This document shows, piece by piece, positions 8,449-17,730 of a DNA stretch of 64,000 nucleotides. Numbering within the stretch: position 1 is the first letter of the stretch; each line of letters begins with the position of its first letter. Source of the DNA: Odoribacter sp. AF15-53 (lineage in GTDB: Bacteria > Bacteroidota > Bacteroidia > Bacteroidales > Marinifilaceae). The translations under genes and the position numbers were made by a program. The stretch lies in contig NZ_QUHC01000001.1 of assembly GCF_003479425.1 (NCBI RefSeq), forward strand, positions 1 to 64,000, written 5' to 3'. A model generated the notes under the pieces. The model saw only the letters and a program-made list of their open reading frames with translations. It had not been told where the DNA came from and made no database searches.

Positions 8449-9288
8449 ATGATAAAGTTAGGTGAGTATAATATATTGAAAGTCGTTAAAATAGTTGATT
8501 TTGGCGTTTATTTGGATGGAGGTGATTACTGGGGTGAAATTTTGTTGCCCAAAGAGACCGCTCCGGCAGAGTGTAAAGAGGGTGATGAATTAAAGGTATT
8601 CATTTATTTTGATTCGGAAGACCGGGTTATTGCCACGATGTCAACTCCCAAGGCTGTCGTGGGTGAATTTGCCTTAATGAAAGTTGTAGGGACGAGTAAA
8701 GTGGGTGCATTTTTGGATTGGGGTTTGCGTAAGGATCTATTGGTACCTTTCCGTGAACAACGAGATGAAATGGTGGTAGGACGTGAGTACCTGGTGTATG
8801 TTTACGTGGATAAAACAACCGATCGTATCGTGGCCTCTACGAGATTAAATCGCTTTTTAGATAAAAATCCGGCAGATTATGAACCGGGGCAGGAAGTGGA
8901 GTTGATTGTTGCACGTCGGACAGATTTGGGATATAACGTGATTGTAAATAATAGTCACGAGGCTGTTATTTATCGGAATGAGATATTTCAACCTTTATCT
9001 ATCGGTCAGCATTTGATTGGCTATATAAAGACGATTCGGGAAGACGGTAAGATTGATTGCATCCTGCAAAAGAACGACGGTCATGAACAGATTGATCGTT
9101 TAGCTGCCTTGATTTTAGCGAAACTGGCGGAGAATGGGGGAAGTCTAGCCGTGTCGGATAAGAGTGATCCCGAAGAAATCTATCGGCTTTTCGGTTGTAG
9201 CAAGAAAAATTATAAAAAAGCTGTTGGAGGATTGTTCAAGCAACATAAAGTGATCATCGGGGAGAAGGAGTTGAAGCTGAAAAATTGA
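8449..9288 (+). CDS. CvfB-like S1 RNA-binding protein
   Basis: Predicted cytoplasmic RNA-binding protein of the CvfB/YitL family. Successive S1-type OB folds are visible: residues about 1-65 (DFGVYLDGGDYWGEILLPK), 70-135 (GAFLDWGLRKDLLVPFREQ) and 145-210. A C-terminal winged-helix-like segment follows (EEIYRLFGCSKKNYKKAVGGLFKQ, residues about 243-266). The 279-residue length matches the family. In Staphylococcus CvfB affects virulence gene expression; its exact RNA target is unknown and no role can be assigned here. Stand-alone gene between two repeat regions. Confidence 0.88.
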   Translation: MIKLGEYNILKVVKIVDFGVYLDGGDYWGEILLPKETAPAECKEGDELKVFIYFDSEDRVIATMSTPKAVVGEFALMKVVGTSKVGAFLDWGLRKDLLVPFREQRDEMVVGREYLVYVYVDKTTDRIVASTRLNRFLDKNPADYEPGQEVELIVARRTDLGYNVIVNNSHEAVIYRNEIFQPLSIGQHLIGYIKTIREDGKIDCILQKNDGHEQIDRLAALILAKLAENGGSLAVSDKSDPEEIYRLFGCSKKNYKKAVGGLFKQHKVIIGEKELKLKN

Positions 9289-9290
9289 AA

Positions 9291-9460
9291 AGAGGTTATA
9301 AAGTTTATAAGGTTCATAAAGTTCGTAAAGTCAGTGGCCCCCTGCGGGGCGCTTTGTTTATGGCAGTTTATGCTGCGGGGTTATTAAATTGGGGATCTTA
9401 AAATTAATAGAATTCTTCAATTTAAAATTTGAAATCATTAAATTTAAAATTTGTAAGTTT
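9291..9460. repeat. Intergenic repeat tract between the CvfB-like gene and menA
   Basis: Contains tandem variants of TATAAAGTT(T/C) at 9298-9330, a small GC hairpin GCCCC-CTGC-GGGGC at 9337-9350 that may terminate the upstream transcript weakly, then AT-rich tracts of the (TTTAAAATTT)n kind at 9418-9452. An open reading frame extends menA backwards through this tract, but its translation is repeat sequence. Confidence 0.6.
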
Positions 9461-9463
9461 GTT

Positions 9464-10372
9464 ATGTCAAAAGTTCGGGCGTATATGGTTAGTTTTCGAT
9501 TGAGAACACTACCATTGTCATTGTCGGGCGTTTTATTAGGTTCGATGCTTGCTGCAAGTGACGGGTATTTTAAGACGATAACTTTCGTATGGGCGATGTT
9601 GACGACGGCAGCTTTACAAATATTGTCCAATTTGGCTAATGAAGTGGGGGATTTGGATAAAGGGACGGATAATGAACATCGGCTGGGGCCGATTCGAAGC
9701 GCTCAAAGTGGGGCTTTGAGTGGAGGTGAGATGATTCGGGCTATGATCGTGGTGGGCGGAATTGCTGTCATCACGGGTAGTTTATTGATATACGAAGCTT
9801 TTCGGGATTTGTTGAACTGGAAAAGTATTGTCTTGTTCGTGGCGGGAGGAGCTTCTATCGTGGCTGCCGTGAAATACACGGTAGGAAAAAGTGCCTACGG
9901 GTACCGGGGATTGGGAGATCTTTTCGTGTTTATATTTTTCGGGTTGGTTAGCGTGATGGGGAGTTATTTTGCTATGGCCGGAAAGTTGTCCTGGATATGT
10001 ATATTACCGGCGGCAGCGATCGGTTTTCTATCTTCCGGGGTGTTGAATATGAATAATATCCGGGATATCGAGAATGATTCTGTTTGTGGTAAACGTACGA
10101 TCCCGGTGATTCTGGGAGTACGGGGAGCGAAAATATATCATTTCATAATTACGATATTGGCTTTGATATGCCTATGTGTGTATTCGGTTATACATCCGGG
10201 GGGATGGACGGGATATCTTTTTTTATTGGCCCTGCCTCTATTATGCCTACATTTAAACAAGGTCTACCGGGGCGAGGGGAGGGCTTTGGACTCCCAATTG
10301 AAAATTCTTTCTCTTACCACGTTGATGATTTCATTGTTATTGGGAATAGGTCAGATTATCGGTTTGCAATAG
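9464..10372 (+). CDS. menA: 1,4-dihydroxy-2-naphthoate polyprenyltransferase MenA
   Basis: Integral membrane UbiA-family prenyltransferase that joins a polyprenyl chain to DHNA, giving demethylmenaquinone for anaerobic respiration. The two Asp-rich substrate motifs are present: NLANEVGDLDKGTDNEHRLGP near residue 52 and NNIRDIENDSVCGKRTIP near 190. About eight or nine hydrophobic helices span the rest, starting with LPLSLSGVLLGSMLAA. I use the ATG at 9464; the 25 residues before it are translated AT-rich repeat. Length of 302 residues is typical. No other men gene is nearby. Confidence 0.94.
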   Translation: MSKVRAYMVSFRLRTLPLSLSGVLLGSMLAASDGYFKTITFVWAMLTTAALQILSNLANEVGDLDKGTDNEHRLGPIRSAQSGALSGGEMIRAMIVVGGIAVITGSLLIYEAFRDLLNWKSIVLFVAGGASIVAAVKYTVGKSAYGYRGLGDLFVFIFFGLVSVMGSYFAMAGKLSWICILPAAAIGFLSSGVLNMNNIRDIENDSVCGKRTIPVILGVRGAKIYHFIITILALICLCVYSVIHPGGWTGYLFLLALPLLCLHLNKVYRGEGRALDSQLKILSLTTLMISLLLGIGQIIGLQ

Positions 10373-10443
10373 GAATGTGTTTGTAAACGTGATTGTTGTG
10401 AAATTGTAAACCGGTTGTAGATTCCGTCTTCGACTTGCAAGTT

Positions 10444-10486
10444 AAATGCCCCTCAAAAGTTTTAGTTTGACTTTTGAGGGGCATTT
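10444..10486. terminator. Bidirectional terminator, menA / DUF3127 gene
   Basis: Perfect 17-bp stem AAATGCCCCTCAAAAGT / ACTTTTGAGGGGCATTT with a 9-nt loop, followed by AAGTTTTT. It lies between convergent menA (+) and the DUF3127 gene (-). Confidence 0.92.
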
Positions 10487-10507
10487 AAGTTTTTAGATAT
10501 TTCTATT

Positions 10508-10885
10508 TTAGAATGGAAGATCATCGGCTTCCGGCATCGGGGGAATATCTTCAACCTTGTATTCCGGGGTCGGGGCTCCCATCATCGGAGCTTCGGCCTG
10601 AACTTTCTCTATTCTCCATCCTTCCAGGTTGGTGAAGTAAGATACTTGTCCGTTGTTCTCCCATTTACGGCCACGCAAATTGAAATATACTTTGATATTT
10701 TCGTTCAATTGGATTGTTTCCAATAGATCACACCGGTCTTGGATCAATTGAACTTTTACGAAGTCGTTCCATTGTGGATTCTTCTCGTTTTCAACTTCTA
10801 TCACGAATTCTCTCTTTTGGAAACGATCGCTGATTTTTTGTGTAGCTTCTTTAAAAATTAATTTTCCGGTAACTTCGTAATTCAT
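10508..10885 (-). CDS. DUF3127 family protein (OB-fold, ssDNA-binding-like)
   Basis: A 125-residue protein starting MNYEVTGKLIFKEATQK, followed by FQKREFVIEVEN, the strand KVYFNLRGRKWENNGQ and YFTNLEGWRIEKV. This pattern is characteristic of DUF3127, a Bacteroidota family with an SSB-like OB fold. The C-terminal tail is acidic and ends in DDLPF, closely resembling the DDDIPF tip of bacterial SSB proteins that recruits repair partners. The ATG at 10885 is chosen; the longer ORF start at 10912 would run into the upstream terminator palindrome. DNA or RNA binding is inferred from the fold; the function is uncharacterised. Confidence 0.85.
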   Translation of the reverse strand: MNYEVTGKLIFKEATQKISDRFQKREFVIEVENEKNPQWNDFVKVQLIQDRCDLLETIQLNENIKVYFNLRGRKWENNGQVSYFTNLEGWRIEKVQAEAPMMGAPTPEYKVEDIPPMPEADDLPF

Positions 10886-10901
10886 TGTTTTTCTGATTAG
10901 A

Positions 10902-10929
10902 AACAAGCCCAAGAATTCTTGGGCTTGTT
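10902..10929 (-). terminator. Perfect palindromic terminator after the FKBP operon
   Basis: AACAAGCCCAAGAA / TTCTTGGGCTTGTT is a perfect 28-nt palindrome in the gap between the lipoprotein FKBP stop (10956) and the DUF3127 start (10885), reading leftward. The minus-strand tail is TTTCTAATC, so the T-run is short. Confidence 0.75.
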
Positions 10930-10955
10930 AGCTGTTTAAATATCAATAGATAAAA

Positions 10956-11660
10956 TTATTTTTTAGCGTTCGGGTCAACAATATCGATTAATTCAACTTC
11001 GAAAATCAAAGTTTCGTTCGGTCCGATAGCACCTCTGGCACCTTGAGGTCCGTAAGCCAAGTTTGACGGGATGTAAAGTGTCCATTTAGAACCAACAGGC
11101 ATTAATTGTAATGCTTCCGTCCAACCTTTGATTACCCGGTTTACAGGGAATTCGGTAGGCTCGCCTCTCTTGTATGAAGAGTCGAATTCAGTTCCGTCGA
11201 TCAAAGTTCCTTTGTAGTGAACTCTTACAACGCTGGTATCAGCCGGCATGGCACCCGTACCTTCTTTTTCGATCTTGTATTGAAGTCCGCTTTCGGTTGT
11301 TTTTATACCATCTTTTTTAGCGTTAGCAGCCAAAAATTCTTCTCCAGCCTTTAAAGCTTTGTCAGCTTTCGCCATCATCGCTTTTTGAGTATATTGTTGT
11401 AAGAACATGTTCATTTTCATCATGTCGGCAGGAGCTTCTTTCTTCTGCAATGCACTATTCATACCGGCGATGATGGCGTTCATGTTAATATCTTCCAATC
11501 CGTTTTGGTTGATATTAGAACCGTACATATAACCGATATAAAAACTAGCTGTATCAACATCGTTCTTTAAAGATACACTGGTTTGAGTTGTGTTATTACA
11601 ACAACTGGATAAACCGATAGCAGCTACGGATAAGCCTAAAATTAGATTTTTTGCGTTCAT
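10956..11660 (-). CDS. FKBP-type peptidyl-prolyl isomerase, lipoprotein
   Basis: Cis-trans prolyl isomerase/chaperone of the envelope. A lipoprotein signal (MNAKNLILGLSVAAIGLSSC, lipobox Cys at 20) precedes an FKBP N-terminal dimerisation domain (about 30-120) and an FKBP_C catalytic domain (about 130-230) with VHYKGTLIDGTEFDSSYKRGEP, GWTEALQLMPVGSKW and IPSNLAYG. Lys-rich sequence at the end is normal. The gene follows another FKBP by 18 nt; the two are clear paralogues with nearly the same catalytic core, so a tandem duplication gave one cytoplasmic and one exported copy. The pair shares one promoter. Confidence 0.94.
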   Translation of the reverse strand: MNAKNLILGLSVAAIGLSSCCNNTTQTSVSLKNDVDTASFYIGYMYGSNINQNGLEDINMNAIIAGMNSALQKKEAPADMMKMNMFLQQYTQKAMMAKADKALKAGEEFLAANAKKDGIKTTESGLQYKIEKEGTGAMPADTSVVRVHYKGTLIDGTEFDSSYKRGEPTEFPVNRVIKGWTEALQLMPVGSKWTLYIPSNLAYGPQGARGAIGPNETLIFEVELIDIVDPNAKK

Positions 11661-11678
11661 AGTTTTTCGTAAATTTAA

Positions 11679-12281
11679 TTATACTATATCTAATAATTCT
11701 ATATCAAAAACTAAAGTTTCGTTCGGTCCGATAGCTTGTCCCGCTCCGTGAGGGCCGTAAGCCAGGTCGGAAGGAATGAATAGTTGCCATTTGGAACCCA
11801 CTGGCATTAATTGAAGAGCCTCAACCCAACCGGGAATTACCCCGTTTACCGGGAATTCGGCAGGTTCTCCGCGGCGGATTGAAGAGTCGAACACGGCTCC
11901 GTTGATCAAACGACCTTCATAGTGACATTTTACGGTGTCACTAGCTTTAGGGATAGCACCGTTTCCGGTAGAAATGACCTTGTATTGTAATCCGCTATTA
12001 AGGGTGATCACGCCTTCTTTGCTTTTGTTCTCGTTTAAGAATTTTTCTCCGGCTTCCTTGGCAGCTTTGCCTCTTTCATTTTGCAATTTGTTGAAATAAT
12101 CCTGCAGAATCTGGTTTGCTTCTTCCGGTTGGATTTCCGGCATCTGACCCGCATAAACTGTTCTTATAGCGTCAACAAAAGCTTCTGTATTAATGGTGTT
12201 TACACCCGAGGAAAGGAGGTTACTTGCAATACTTAGTCCGAAACAATAACTCACTTTGTCTAACTCTTCTGTATATTTCAT
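11679..12281 (-). CDS. FKBP-type peptidyl-prolyl isomerase, cytoplasmic
   Basis: A 200-residue FkpA/FklB-type isomerase without a signal peptide. The FKBP N-terminal domain covers about residues 1-95 (KVSYCFGLSIASNLLSSG). The catalytic FKBP domain about 100-200 contains CHYEGRLINGAVFDSSIRRGEP, GWVEALQLMPVGSKW and IPSDLAYGPHGAG. First gene of the two-gene FKBP operon; a strong promoter lies 40-75 nt upstream. Paralogue of the lipoprotein encoded next. Role: protein folding; individual substrates unknown. Confidence 0.94.
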   Translation of the reverse strand: MKYTEELDKVSYCFGLSIASNLLSSGVNTINTEAFVDAIRTVYAGQMPEIQPEEANQILQDYFNKLQNERGKAAKEAGEKFLNENKSKEGVITLNSGLQYKVISTGNGAIPKASDTVKCHYEGRLINGAVFDSSIRRGEPAEFPVNGVIPGWVEALQLMPVGSKWQLFIPSDLAYGPHGAGQAIGPNETLVFDIELLDIV

Positions 12282-12324
12282 TGAAAGGTTTAATTAATAA
12301 ATAAATATTTTGTTCATTAAGACG

Positions 12325-12355
12325 CAAATGTAAGAACATTGTGCGAAATCTCAAA
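12325..12355 (-). promoter_or_regulatory. Sigma-ABfr promoter of the FKBP operon
   Basis: On the minus strand: TTTG (12352-12355), exactly 19 nt, then TACATTTG (12325-12332). This is a full match to the Bacteroidota housekeeping consensus. The -33 element overlaps the stop codon of the upstream lolD-like gene. Expected start about 12318, leaving a ~37-nt leader. Confidence 0.82.
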
Positions 12356-12998
12356 TCATACCGTCATTTAATTTTATCTGTCTGTCGGACATCCGGGCTA
12401 ATTCATTGTCATGGGTGACGATGACGAATGTTTGTCCGAGTTCTTCGCGTAGCGTGAAAAATAATTGATGCAGTTCGTTTTTGGTACGGGTATCCAGGTT
12501 CCCCGAAGGTTCGTCGGCCAATACTACACGAGGATGATTAACTAGTGCCCGTGCAACAGAAACTCGTTGTTGCTCTCCTCCCGAAAGTTGATTCGGTTTG
12601 TGGGTAATTCGGTCTTTTAAGCCGAGCATGGTTAGTAATTCAAGAGCTCTTTTTTCCGCTTCTTTTTTCCCGGTACCTTTGATCCACGCGGGAATACAGA
12701 CGTTTTCAAGAGCCGAGAATTCCGGTAGTAAGTGATGAAACTGGAATACGAAACCGATGTTGCTATTACGGAATACGGATAATTTATTCGGGTTTAATTG
12801 GGCTACATTGATCGAGTCATAGTATATTTCACCTTCATCCGGGGAATCTAAGGTTCCCAAGATATGTAATAAGGTACTTTTCCCGGCTCCGCTGGCTCCG
12901 ACAATCGTTACAATTTCTTTTTCCGCGATCGTGAGGTCTATGCCTTTTAACACTTTCAGGTCCCCGTAACTCTTTACTATATTTTTGATTTCAATCAC
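12351..12998 (-). CDS. ABC transporter ATP-binding protein, LolD-like
   Basis: A 215-residue nucleotide-binding subunit of the MacB/LolD/FtsE group. Walker [10 protein letters not shown] near residue 34, the MacB-type Q-loop [18 protein letters not shown], signature [15 protein letters not shown], Walker [13 protein letters not shown] and switch His VTHDNEL are all in order. The start is GTG at 12998, and no upstream ATG is available. Its permease is not adjacent. The nearest same-strand permeases belong to the 15-28 kb export locus, which has its own ATPase. It could therefore be LolD of lipoprotein sorting or a general ATPase; LolD is my first choice. Confidence 0.88.
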   Translation of the reverse strand: MIEIKNIVKSYGDLKVLKGIDLTIAEKEIVTIVGASGAGKSTLLHILGTLDSPDEGEIYYDSINVAQLNPNKLSVFRNSNIGFVFQFHHLLPEFSALENVCIPAWIKGTGKKEAEKRALELLTMLGLKDRITHKPNQLSGGEQQRVSVARALVNHPRVVLADEPSGNLDTRTKNELHQLFFTLREELGQTFVIVTHDNELARMSDRQIKLNDGMI

Positions 12999-13154
12999 CT
13001 TGCTAATTTTAGATTTTAAATTTTAGATTTAGGATTCCAACTGCGCGAGTTTTGTGCTTTGGAACGTAAATCAAAAGTTTATTCAATTATTTTGACTGTA
13101 AAGATAATGATTAAAATAAAGAGTGTGTATATTAGCAATCTAAAATAAATACGT

Positions 13155-15287
13155 ATGGAATATTATATAGATCCGATTTCTTTCGTGACGCAAAAGAGTG
13201 GTTTTGAGAGTAGATATATTAAAAATTTATTGGGCTTGTTGGATGAAGGGGCCACGATTCCTTTTATTTCCCGTTACCGTAAAGAGGTGACGGGGAGCAT
13301 GGACGAGGTGCAGGTAGGGCAGGTCCGGGAAATTTACGAGCAGTTCAAGGAACTGGAGAAGCGGAAAAAGACCGTATTGGAGAGTATCGAACAACAGGAA
13401 AAACTGACACCGGAATTAAAGAAGCAAATCGAGCGTTGTACCGATTTGCGAGAATTGGAAGATATTTATTTGCCTTATAAGCCGAAGAAGCAGACTCGGG
13501 CATCCAAGGCGAAAGCTAAAGGTCTGGAACCTTTGGCTGCCCTGTTGATGAAGCAGGATAACGGGGACGTGTGGGACAAGGCGGCCCGTTTCGTGAAAGA
13601 TGATGTGGAGAGTGAGGAAGAGGCTTTGCAGGGGGCGCGGGATATTATTGCCGAATGGGTGAGCGAGAATGAGCGGGCTCGGAACACGGTGCGTCGTTCT
13701 TTTGACCGGGTTGCCATCGTGAAGGCTAAATTGATGAAAGGCAAAGAAGAAGAAGGTGAAAAGTTTACCGATTACTTTGATTATTCGGAACCTCTGCGAA
13801 GAATTCCTTCTCATCGGATGTTGGCTATCCGTCGGGGAGAAGCGGAAGGCATACTGAAAGTCTCGATCGAGATTCCCGAAGAGGAAACAATCGAGTCGTT
13901 GGAAAAGATATTTGTAAAGGGGCGTAACGATAGTGCGGAACAGGTGGCCATTGCCGTGAAAGACGGGTACAAGCGTTTGTTGGTTTCATCCATAGAGACG
14001 GAATACCTTCAGACGGGGAAACAGAAAGCCGACGAGGAGGCGATTAAAGTGTTTGCCGAGAATCTGCGCCAGTTGCTTCTGGCCCCACCGTTGGGTAATA
14101 AACGGGTTTTAGGCATAGATCCGGGTTTCCGTACGGGATGTAAGGTTGTTTGTCTGGATGAGACAGGGAATTTGGTGCATAATGAAACCATTTATCCGCA
14201 TCCGCCACAGAACGAGGTGAAGCAAGCGGCCAATAAAATTACGAATTTGGTCAACTCGTACCGGATCGAGGCGATTGCTATCGGAAACGGGACAGCGGGA
14301 CGTGAAACGGAGCGTTTTATTCAAAGTTTGCGTTATGACAGGGATATACAGGTATTTGTTGTGAGCGAAAGTGGGGCTTCGATTTATTCGGCTTCCAAGA
14401 TCGCCCGGGATGAATTTCCTCAATATGACGTGACGGTTCGCGGGGCGGTATCTATCGGGCGGCGCTTGATGGATCCATTGGCTGAATTGGTGAAAATTGA
14501 TCCGAAATCTATCGGGGTCGGGCAGTATCAACATGATGTTGATCAGGCTAAATTGAAAGAGAGTTTGGATCGGGTGGTTGAGTCCTGCGTGAACCGGGTT
14601 GGGGTGAACGTGAACACTGCGAGCAAATATTTGTTGACGTATGTTTCCGGTTTAGGGCCTACTTTGGCAGAGAATGTGGTTAATTATATCAAGGAGAACG
14701 GGGCTTTTCGCAGTCGCAATGAATTGAAAAAGGTGAAGCGAATGGGAGAGAAAGCGTTCGAGCAATGTGCCGGATTCTTACGGATCGAGGGGGCAGAGAA
14801 TCCTTTGGATAATTCATCCGTGCATCCGGAATCGTATGCCGTGGCTGAACGAATGGCAAAAGATTTGGGTATTCCGTTGAAATCGTTGATTGGTAACGAG
14901 GAGGCTTGCAACAAAATCGAATTATCCCGTTACGTGAATGACCGGATCGGTTTGCCAACTTTGAAAGATATCGTGGATGAGTTGAAGAAACCGGGACGTG
15001 ATCCCCGTTCCGTGGCGAAAGTGTTTAGTTTTGCCGAGAATATTCACACGATTGATGATCTGGAACTTGGAATGGTCGTTCCGGGAATCGTGACTAACCT
15101 GACTAATTTCGGTGCTTTCGTGGATATCGGTGTGAAGCAGGACGGGTTGGTGCATATATCCGAGATTGCTGATAAATATATATCGAATCCGGCTGAGGTG
15201 CTTTCGTTGAATCAGCATGTCACGGTGAAAGTCGTGCAGGTTGACAAGGCCCGGAAACGGATAGGGCTTTCGATAAAGCAAGCTTAA
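13155..15287 (+). CDS. tex: Tex family S1 RNA-binding protein
   Basis: Cytoplasmic nucleic-acid-binding protein related to eukaryotic Spt6. Domain order matches Tex: N-terminal helical Tex_N region (about 1-190, with GATIPFISRYRKEVTGSMDE), YqgF/RNase H-like domain (about 315-440, VLGIDPGFRTGCKVV and ESGASIYSASKIARDEFP), helix-hairpin-helix region (about 485-620, GLGPTLAENVVNYI) and a C-terminal S1 domain (about 635-708, LGMVVPGIVTNLTNFGAFVDIGV). The 710-residue length is standard. Monocistronic and closed by a repeat-type hairpin. Confidence 0.95.
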   Translation: MEYYIDPISFVTQKSGFESRYIKNLLGLLDEGATIPFISRYRKEVTGSMDEVQVGQVREIYEQFKELEKRKKTVLESIEQQEKLTPELKKQIERCTDLRELEDIYLPYKPKKQTRASKAKAKGLEPLAALLMKQDNGDVWDKAARFVKDDVESEEEALQGARDIIAEWVSENERARNTVRRSFDRVAIVKAKLMKGKEEEGEKFTDYFDYSEPLRRIPSHRMLAIRRGEAEGILKVSIEIPEEETIESLEKIFVKGRNDSAEQVAIAVKDGYKRLLVSSIETEYLQTGKQKADEEAIKVFAENLRQLLLAPPLGNKRVLGIDPGFRTGCKVVCLDETGNLVHNETIYPHPPQNEVKQAANKITNLVNSYRIEAIAIGNGTAGRETERFIQSLRYDRDIQVFVVSESGASIYSASKIARDEFPQYDVTVRGAVSIGRRLMDPLAELVKIDPKSIGVGQYQHDVDQAKLKESLDRVVESCVNRVGVNVNTASKYLLTYVSGLGPTLAENVVNYIKENGAFRSRNELKKVKRMGEKAFEQCAGFLRIEGAENPLDNSSVHPESYAVAERMAKDLGIPLKSLIGNEEACNKIELSRYVNDRIGLPTLKDIVDELKKPGRDPRSVAKVFSFAENIHTIDDLELGMVVPGIVTNLTNFGAFVDIGVKQDGLVHISEIADKYISNPAEVLSLNQHVTVKVVQVDKARKRIGLSIKQA

Positions 15288-15291
15288 ACAA

Positions 15292-15395
15292 TTTTATGAT
15301 TGGGAGATTCTGTGATTGAGTGATGTTGAGAAAGTGTTGCTTCTTGTGTGGAGGTAATCACAGAATCGTCAATCATTCAATCACAGAATTAATCG
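15292..15395. repeat. Hairpin repeat between convergent tex and the export operon
   Basis: GATTCTGTGATTGAGTGAT at 15306-15324 pairs with ATCATTCAATCACAGAATT at 15372-15390 along its whole length (two G-U wobbles). A second AATCACAGAATCG unit lies at 15356-15368. This is a clear copy of the dispersed family and probably acts as a bidirectional terminator between tex (+) and the last permease gene (-). Confidence 0.8.
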
Positions 15396-15397
15396 GG

Positions 15398-17728
15398 TTA
15401 TTCTTTTTTGAGGGTTTCTATTGGATTGGTTCGGGAAACTTTGAAGGATTGCCAGATGACCGTGAGAATGCCGACAAGGGTAGCTCCGACTCCGATCAGG
15501 AGAAAAGAACTCAAAGATAGATCAATTTTGTAGACAAACTGGGAGAGCCATTGTTCTGAACAATAGTAGGCAATAGGGGCCCCGATGCAAAAGGCGATCA
15601 GAATCCACTTGATGAATCGGGTGCAAAGAAGGATGACAATTTGCTTTTCTGTCGCCCCGTTTATTTTGCGAAGGCTGATTTCTTTGCGTCTGTTTTCTAC
15701 CGAGAACCAGGCCAGTCCGAATAGTCCTAATCCGGCAAGTAGGATGCTGATGTAAGAGAATATCGAAAGAATTCTCATGATTCGTAGTTCTTCCTGATGG
15801 AATTCCATGAATCGTTCGGCCATGCTACATGTCTTTATTGCGGGTGATTCCGGGGTGATTTGTTGCCATAGGGTGGCTATTTTTTCTTCCACGATTTTTC
15901 GAGTACCGGGTTGAATTCGGATGATGTTACGATCGGACCCGGCGGCATCTGAACGGATAAACATGGGGGATACTTGTCGTGTGAGCTTATCTCTTGGGTA
16001 ATCGGCTACTACCCCGATAATCGTGTAGGTATCTTCCCATACTTGGAAAGATTTACCTAAAGGTTCTGTTATCCCTTTTTTCTTACAAAAAGTCTCGTTC
16101 ACGATAACTTCATGTAATCCTTTTTTCCCCGGTGAAAATAACCTTCCAGACAGAAGTTGTATATCATAGAAATCAAAAAATGAAGGATCAGCATCCACGC
16201 AATCTACCTCCAAATCTTCTAATCTGTAAGTGCAATTCTGGGTGATACTGGCCATTGTACGATGCGTGATTTCCGGAATAGAAACAAGTTGATCCCAGAA
16301 AGTTTTAATGGTTGCGTTTTCTAAAGTGTAAAGTCCTAATATTAGTATTTCGTCGGCATGTGGACGGCAATGTGCGGTGAAGTTCATTTGGTGGTGAATG
16401 TTTATCACGGTCGTCGTCAGGATGATGGAAATGGTGAACTGGGCGATCACGATATTTCGAACGAGGATTGTTTTTTGTTTATTCTCGTTCTTTAGGATTT
16501 CGGATAGTGAATTCCTGCTGATTTTTAGGATCACGTACAGGGGCGGTATAATGATAATTGTGCCGAGTACAAGAAATAGCACTAGCGGGGTATATCCGGA
16601 ATACAGGTCTGACAGGCTTAGGTTGGAGGTAACGAATGTGTTGAAATGGGGAATAAGTATCTGGATGATACCAATGGATATGATAAAGGAGAACAACACG
16701 AGTAATGCGGTTTCCAGGATCAATTGTTTCTGTATACCTTGTTTCGATTCGCCCGATATGAGTTGAATTCCGGTTGTTTTTAGCTGTTGAATGATACGGG
16801 TCAGGCAAATATTGATATGGTTGAAACAGGCAATAATGAATATGAGTATGGCAACTCCCAGTCCGAGATAAACAAAGGAAGGATCACGTTTGAAGATTAA
16901 GCCGTCTTCATACAAATGTGTTGCCTTTGCAAAATAAAGTTGTTCAACGGGTTTTAGATGAATGGTTTCGTCTTTAAATTGTTCTTTACTCCAATCCTTT
17001 ATTTTATTCAGAAATTCGGTGGGGGAGACTTCGGGGGCAAGTTCTATAAATGAGTAAAAAGAGAACCCGGTTTGTCGTGATACTTCCTCGTCGGGTAATC
17101 CTCGTAGAATCCCGAAATGGAGAAAGTTTTTTTGTGAATCATCAATAACGGTGGTGATCGTGTAGGGTTCGAATAACGTTTGGTAGATGTTTTTCTCTCC
17201 GTCGAAATGAACGATATATCGTCCTAACGTGAGCGATTGTCCGACGGGATTAGCAATTCCGAAATGTTGGCGGGCGAAAGATCGGGTAACGGCAATTTCA
17301 TTCGGAGATGAGAGAGTTTTGCGTAAATCTCCCGATAATAGAGGAAGTTTGAAAAAGTCCGAAAAATTAGGGGTAATGGAATAGGCATCATAGTATTCCG
17401 ATTCTTCGTCTTCTTCTGAGAAAAGAAGGTGTTCATTTCGGAAAGCACAATGTGCTATCACCTCCGGGTAGGTATTTTTCAATTGAACCCCGACTTCCCC
17501 GGAGACAAGGGCATCACTGTTAACGATGCTGTGTTCTCTTTGTACTTGAACAAGGTAACAGTTTTTCTTGTTCAAGATAGAGTGGGCAATTCGATATTCA
17601 TGTAGCACGAATGTAATCAATAGCGTGCAGCACGTGAGTCCCACGATTAGACTGATAAGAGAGATCAGGGTATAGGTTTTATTTTTGATCCAGCCTCGGA
17701 ATATGATTTTAAATTGGACGTTTTGCAT
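15398..17728 (-). CDS. FtsX/MacB-type ABC permease, type A (second A copy)
   Basis: A 776-residue inner-membrane permease with a duplicated MacB-like plan: one helix (about 17-42), a periplasmic domain, three helices (about 285-410), a fifth helix (about 430-455), a second periplasmic domain and three C-terminal helices (about 655-770). After the sixth helix comes RRKEISLRKINGATEKQIV, the ATPase-facing coupling motif. It ends NPIETLKKE. It resembles the gene at 20136 (shared SLIVGLTC core in helix 1) more than its immediate neighbour. Last gene of the leftward export operon, 2 nt after the preceding stop. It has no ATPase domain, so the separate ATPase at 27965 is the likely partner. Cargo unknown. 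Confidence 0.88.
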   Translation of the reverse strand: MQNVQFKIIFRGWIKNKTYTLISLISLIVGLTCCTLLITFVLHEYRIAHSILNKKNCYLVQVQREHSIVNSDALVSGEVGVQLKNTYPEVIAHCAFRNEHLLFSEEDEESEYYDAYSITPNFSDFFKLPLLSGDLRKTLSSPNEIAVTRSFARQHFGIANPVGQSLTLGRYIVHFDGEKNIYQTLFEPYTITTVIDDSQKNFLHFGILRGLPDEEVSRQTGFSFYSFIELAPEVSPTEFLNKIKDWSKEQFKDETIHLKPVEQLYFAKATHLYEDGLIFKRDPSFVYLGLGVAILIFIIACFNHINICLTRIIQQLKTTGIQLISGESKQGIQKQLILETALLVLFSFIISIGIIQILIPHFNTFVTSNLSLSDLYSGYTPLVLFLVLGTIIIIPPLYVILKISRNSLSEILKNENKQKTILVRNIVIAQFTISIILTTTVINIHHQMNFTAHCRPHADEILILGLYTLENATIKTFWDQLVSIPEITHRTMASITQNCTYRLEDLEVDCVDADPSFFDFYDIQLLSGRLFSPGKKGLHEVIVNETFCKKKGITEPLGKSFQVWEDTYTIIGVVADYPRDKLTRQVSPMFIRSDAAGSDRNIIRIQPGTRKIVEEKIATLWQQITPESPAIKTCSMAERFMEFHQEELRIMRILSIFSYISILLAGLGLFGLAWFSVENRRKEISLRKINGATEKQIVILLCTRFIKWILIAFCIGAPIAYYCSEQWLSQFVYKIDLSLSSFLLIGVGATLVGILTVIWQSFKVSRTNPIETLKKE

Positions 17729-17730
17729 GG

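Noticed and set aside
13091..13135. Promoter for tex (TTTG at 13091 with TATATTAG at 13128)
   Set aside because: The spacing is 33 nt rather than about 19 and the -7 box has a mismatch, so it is not called.
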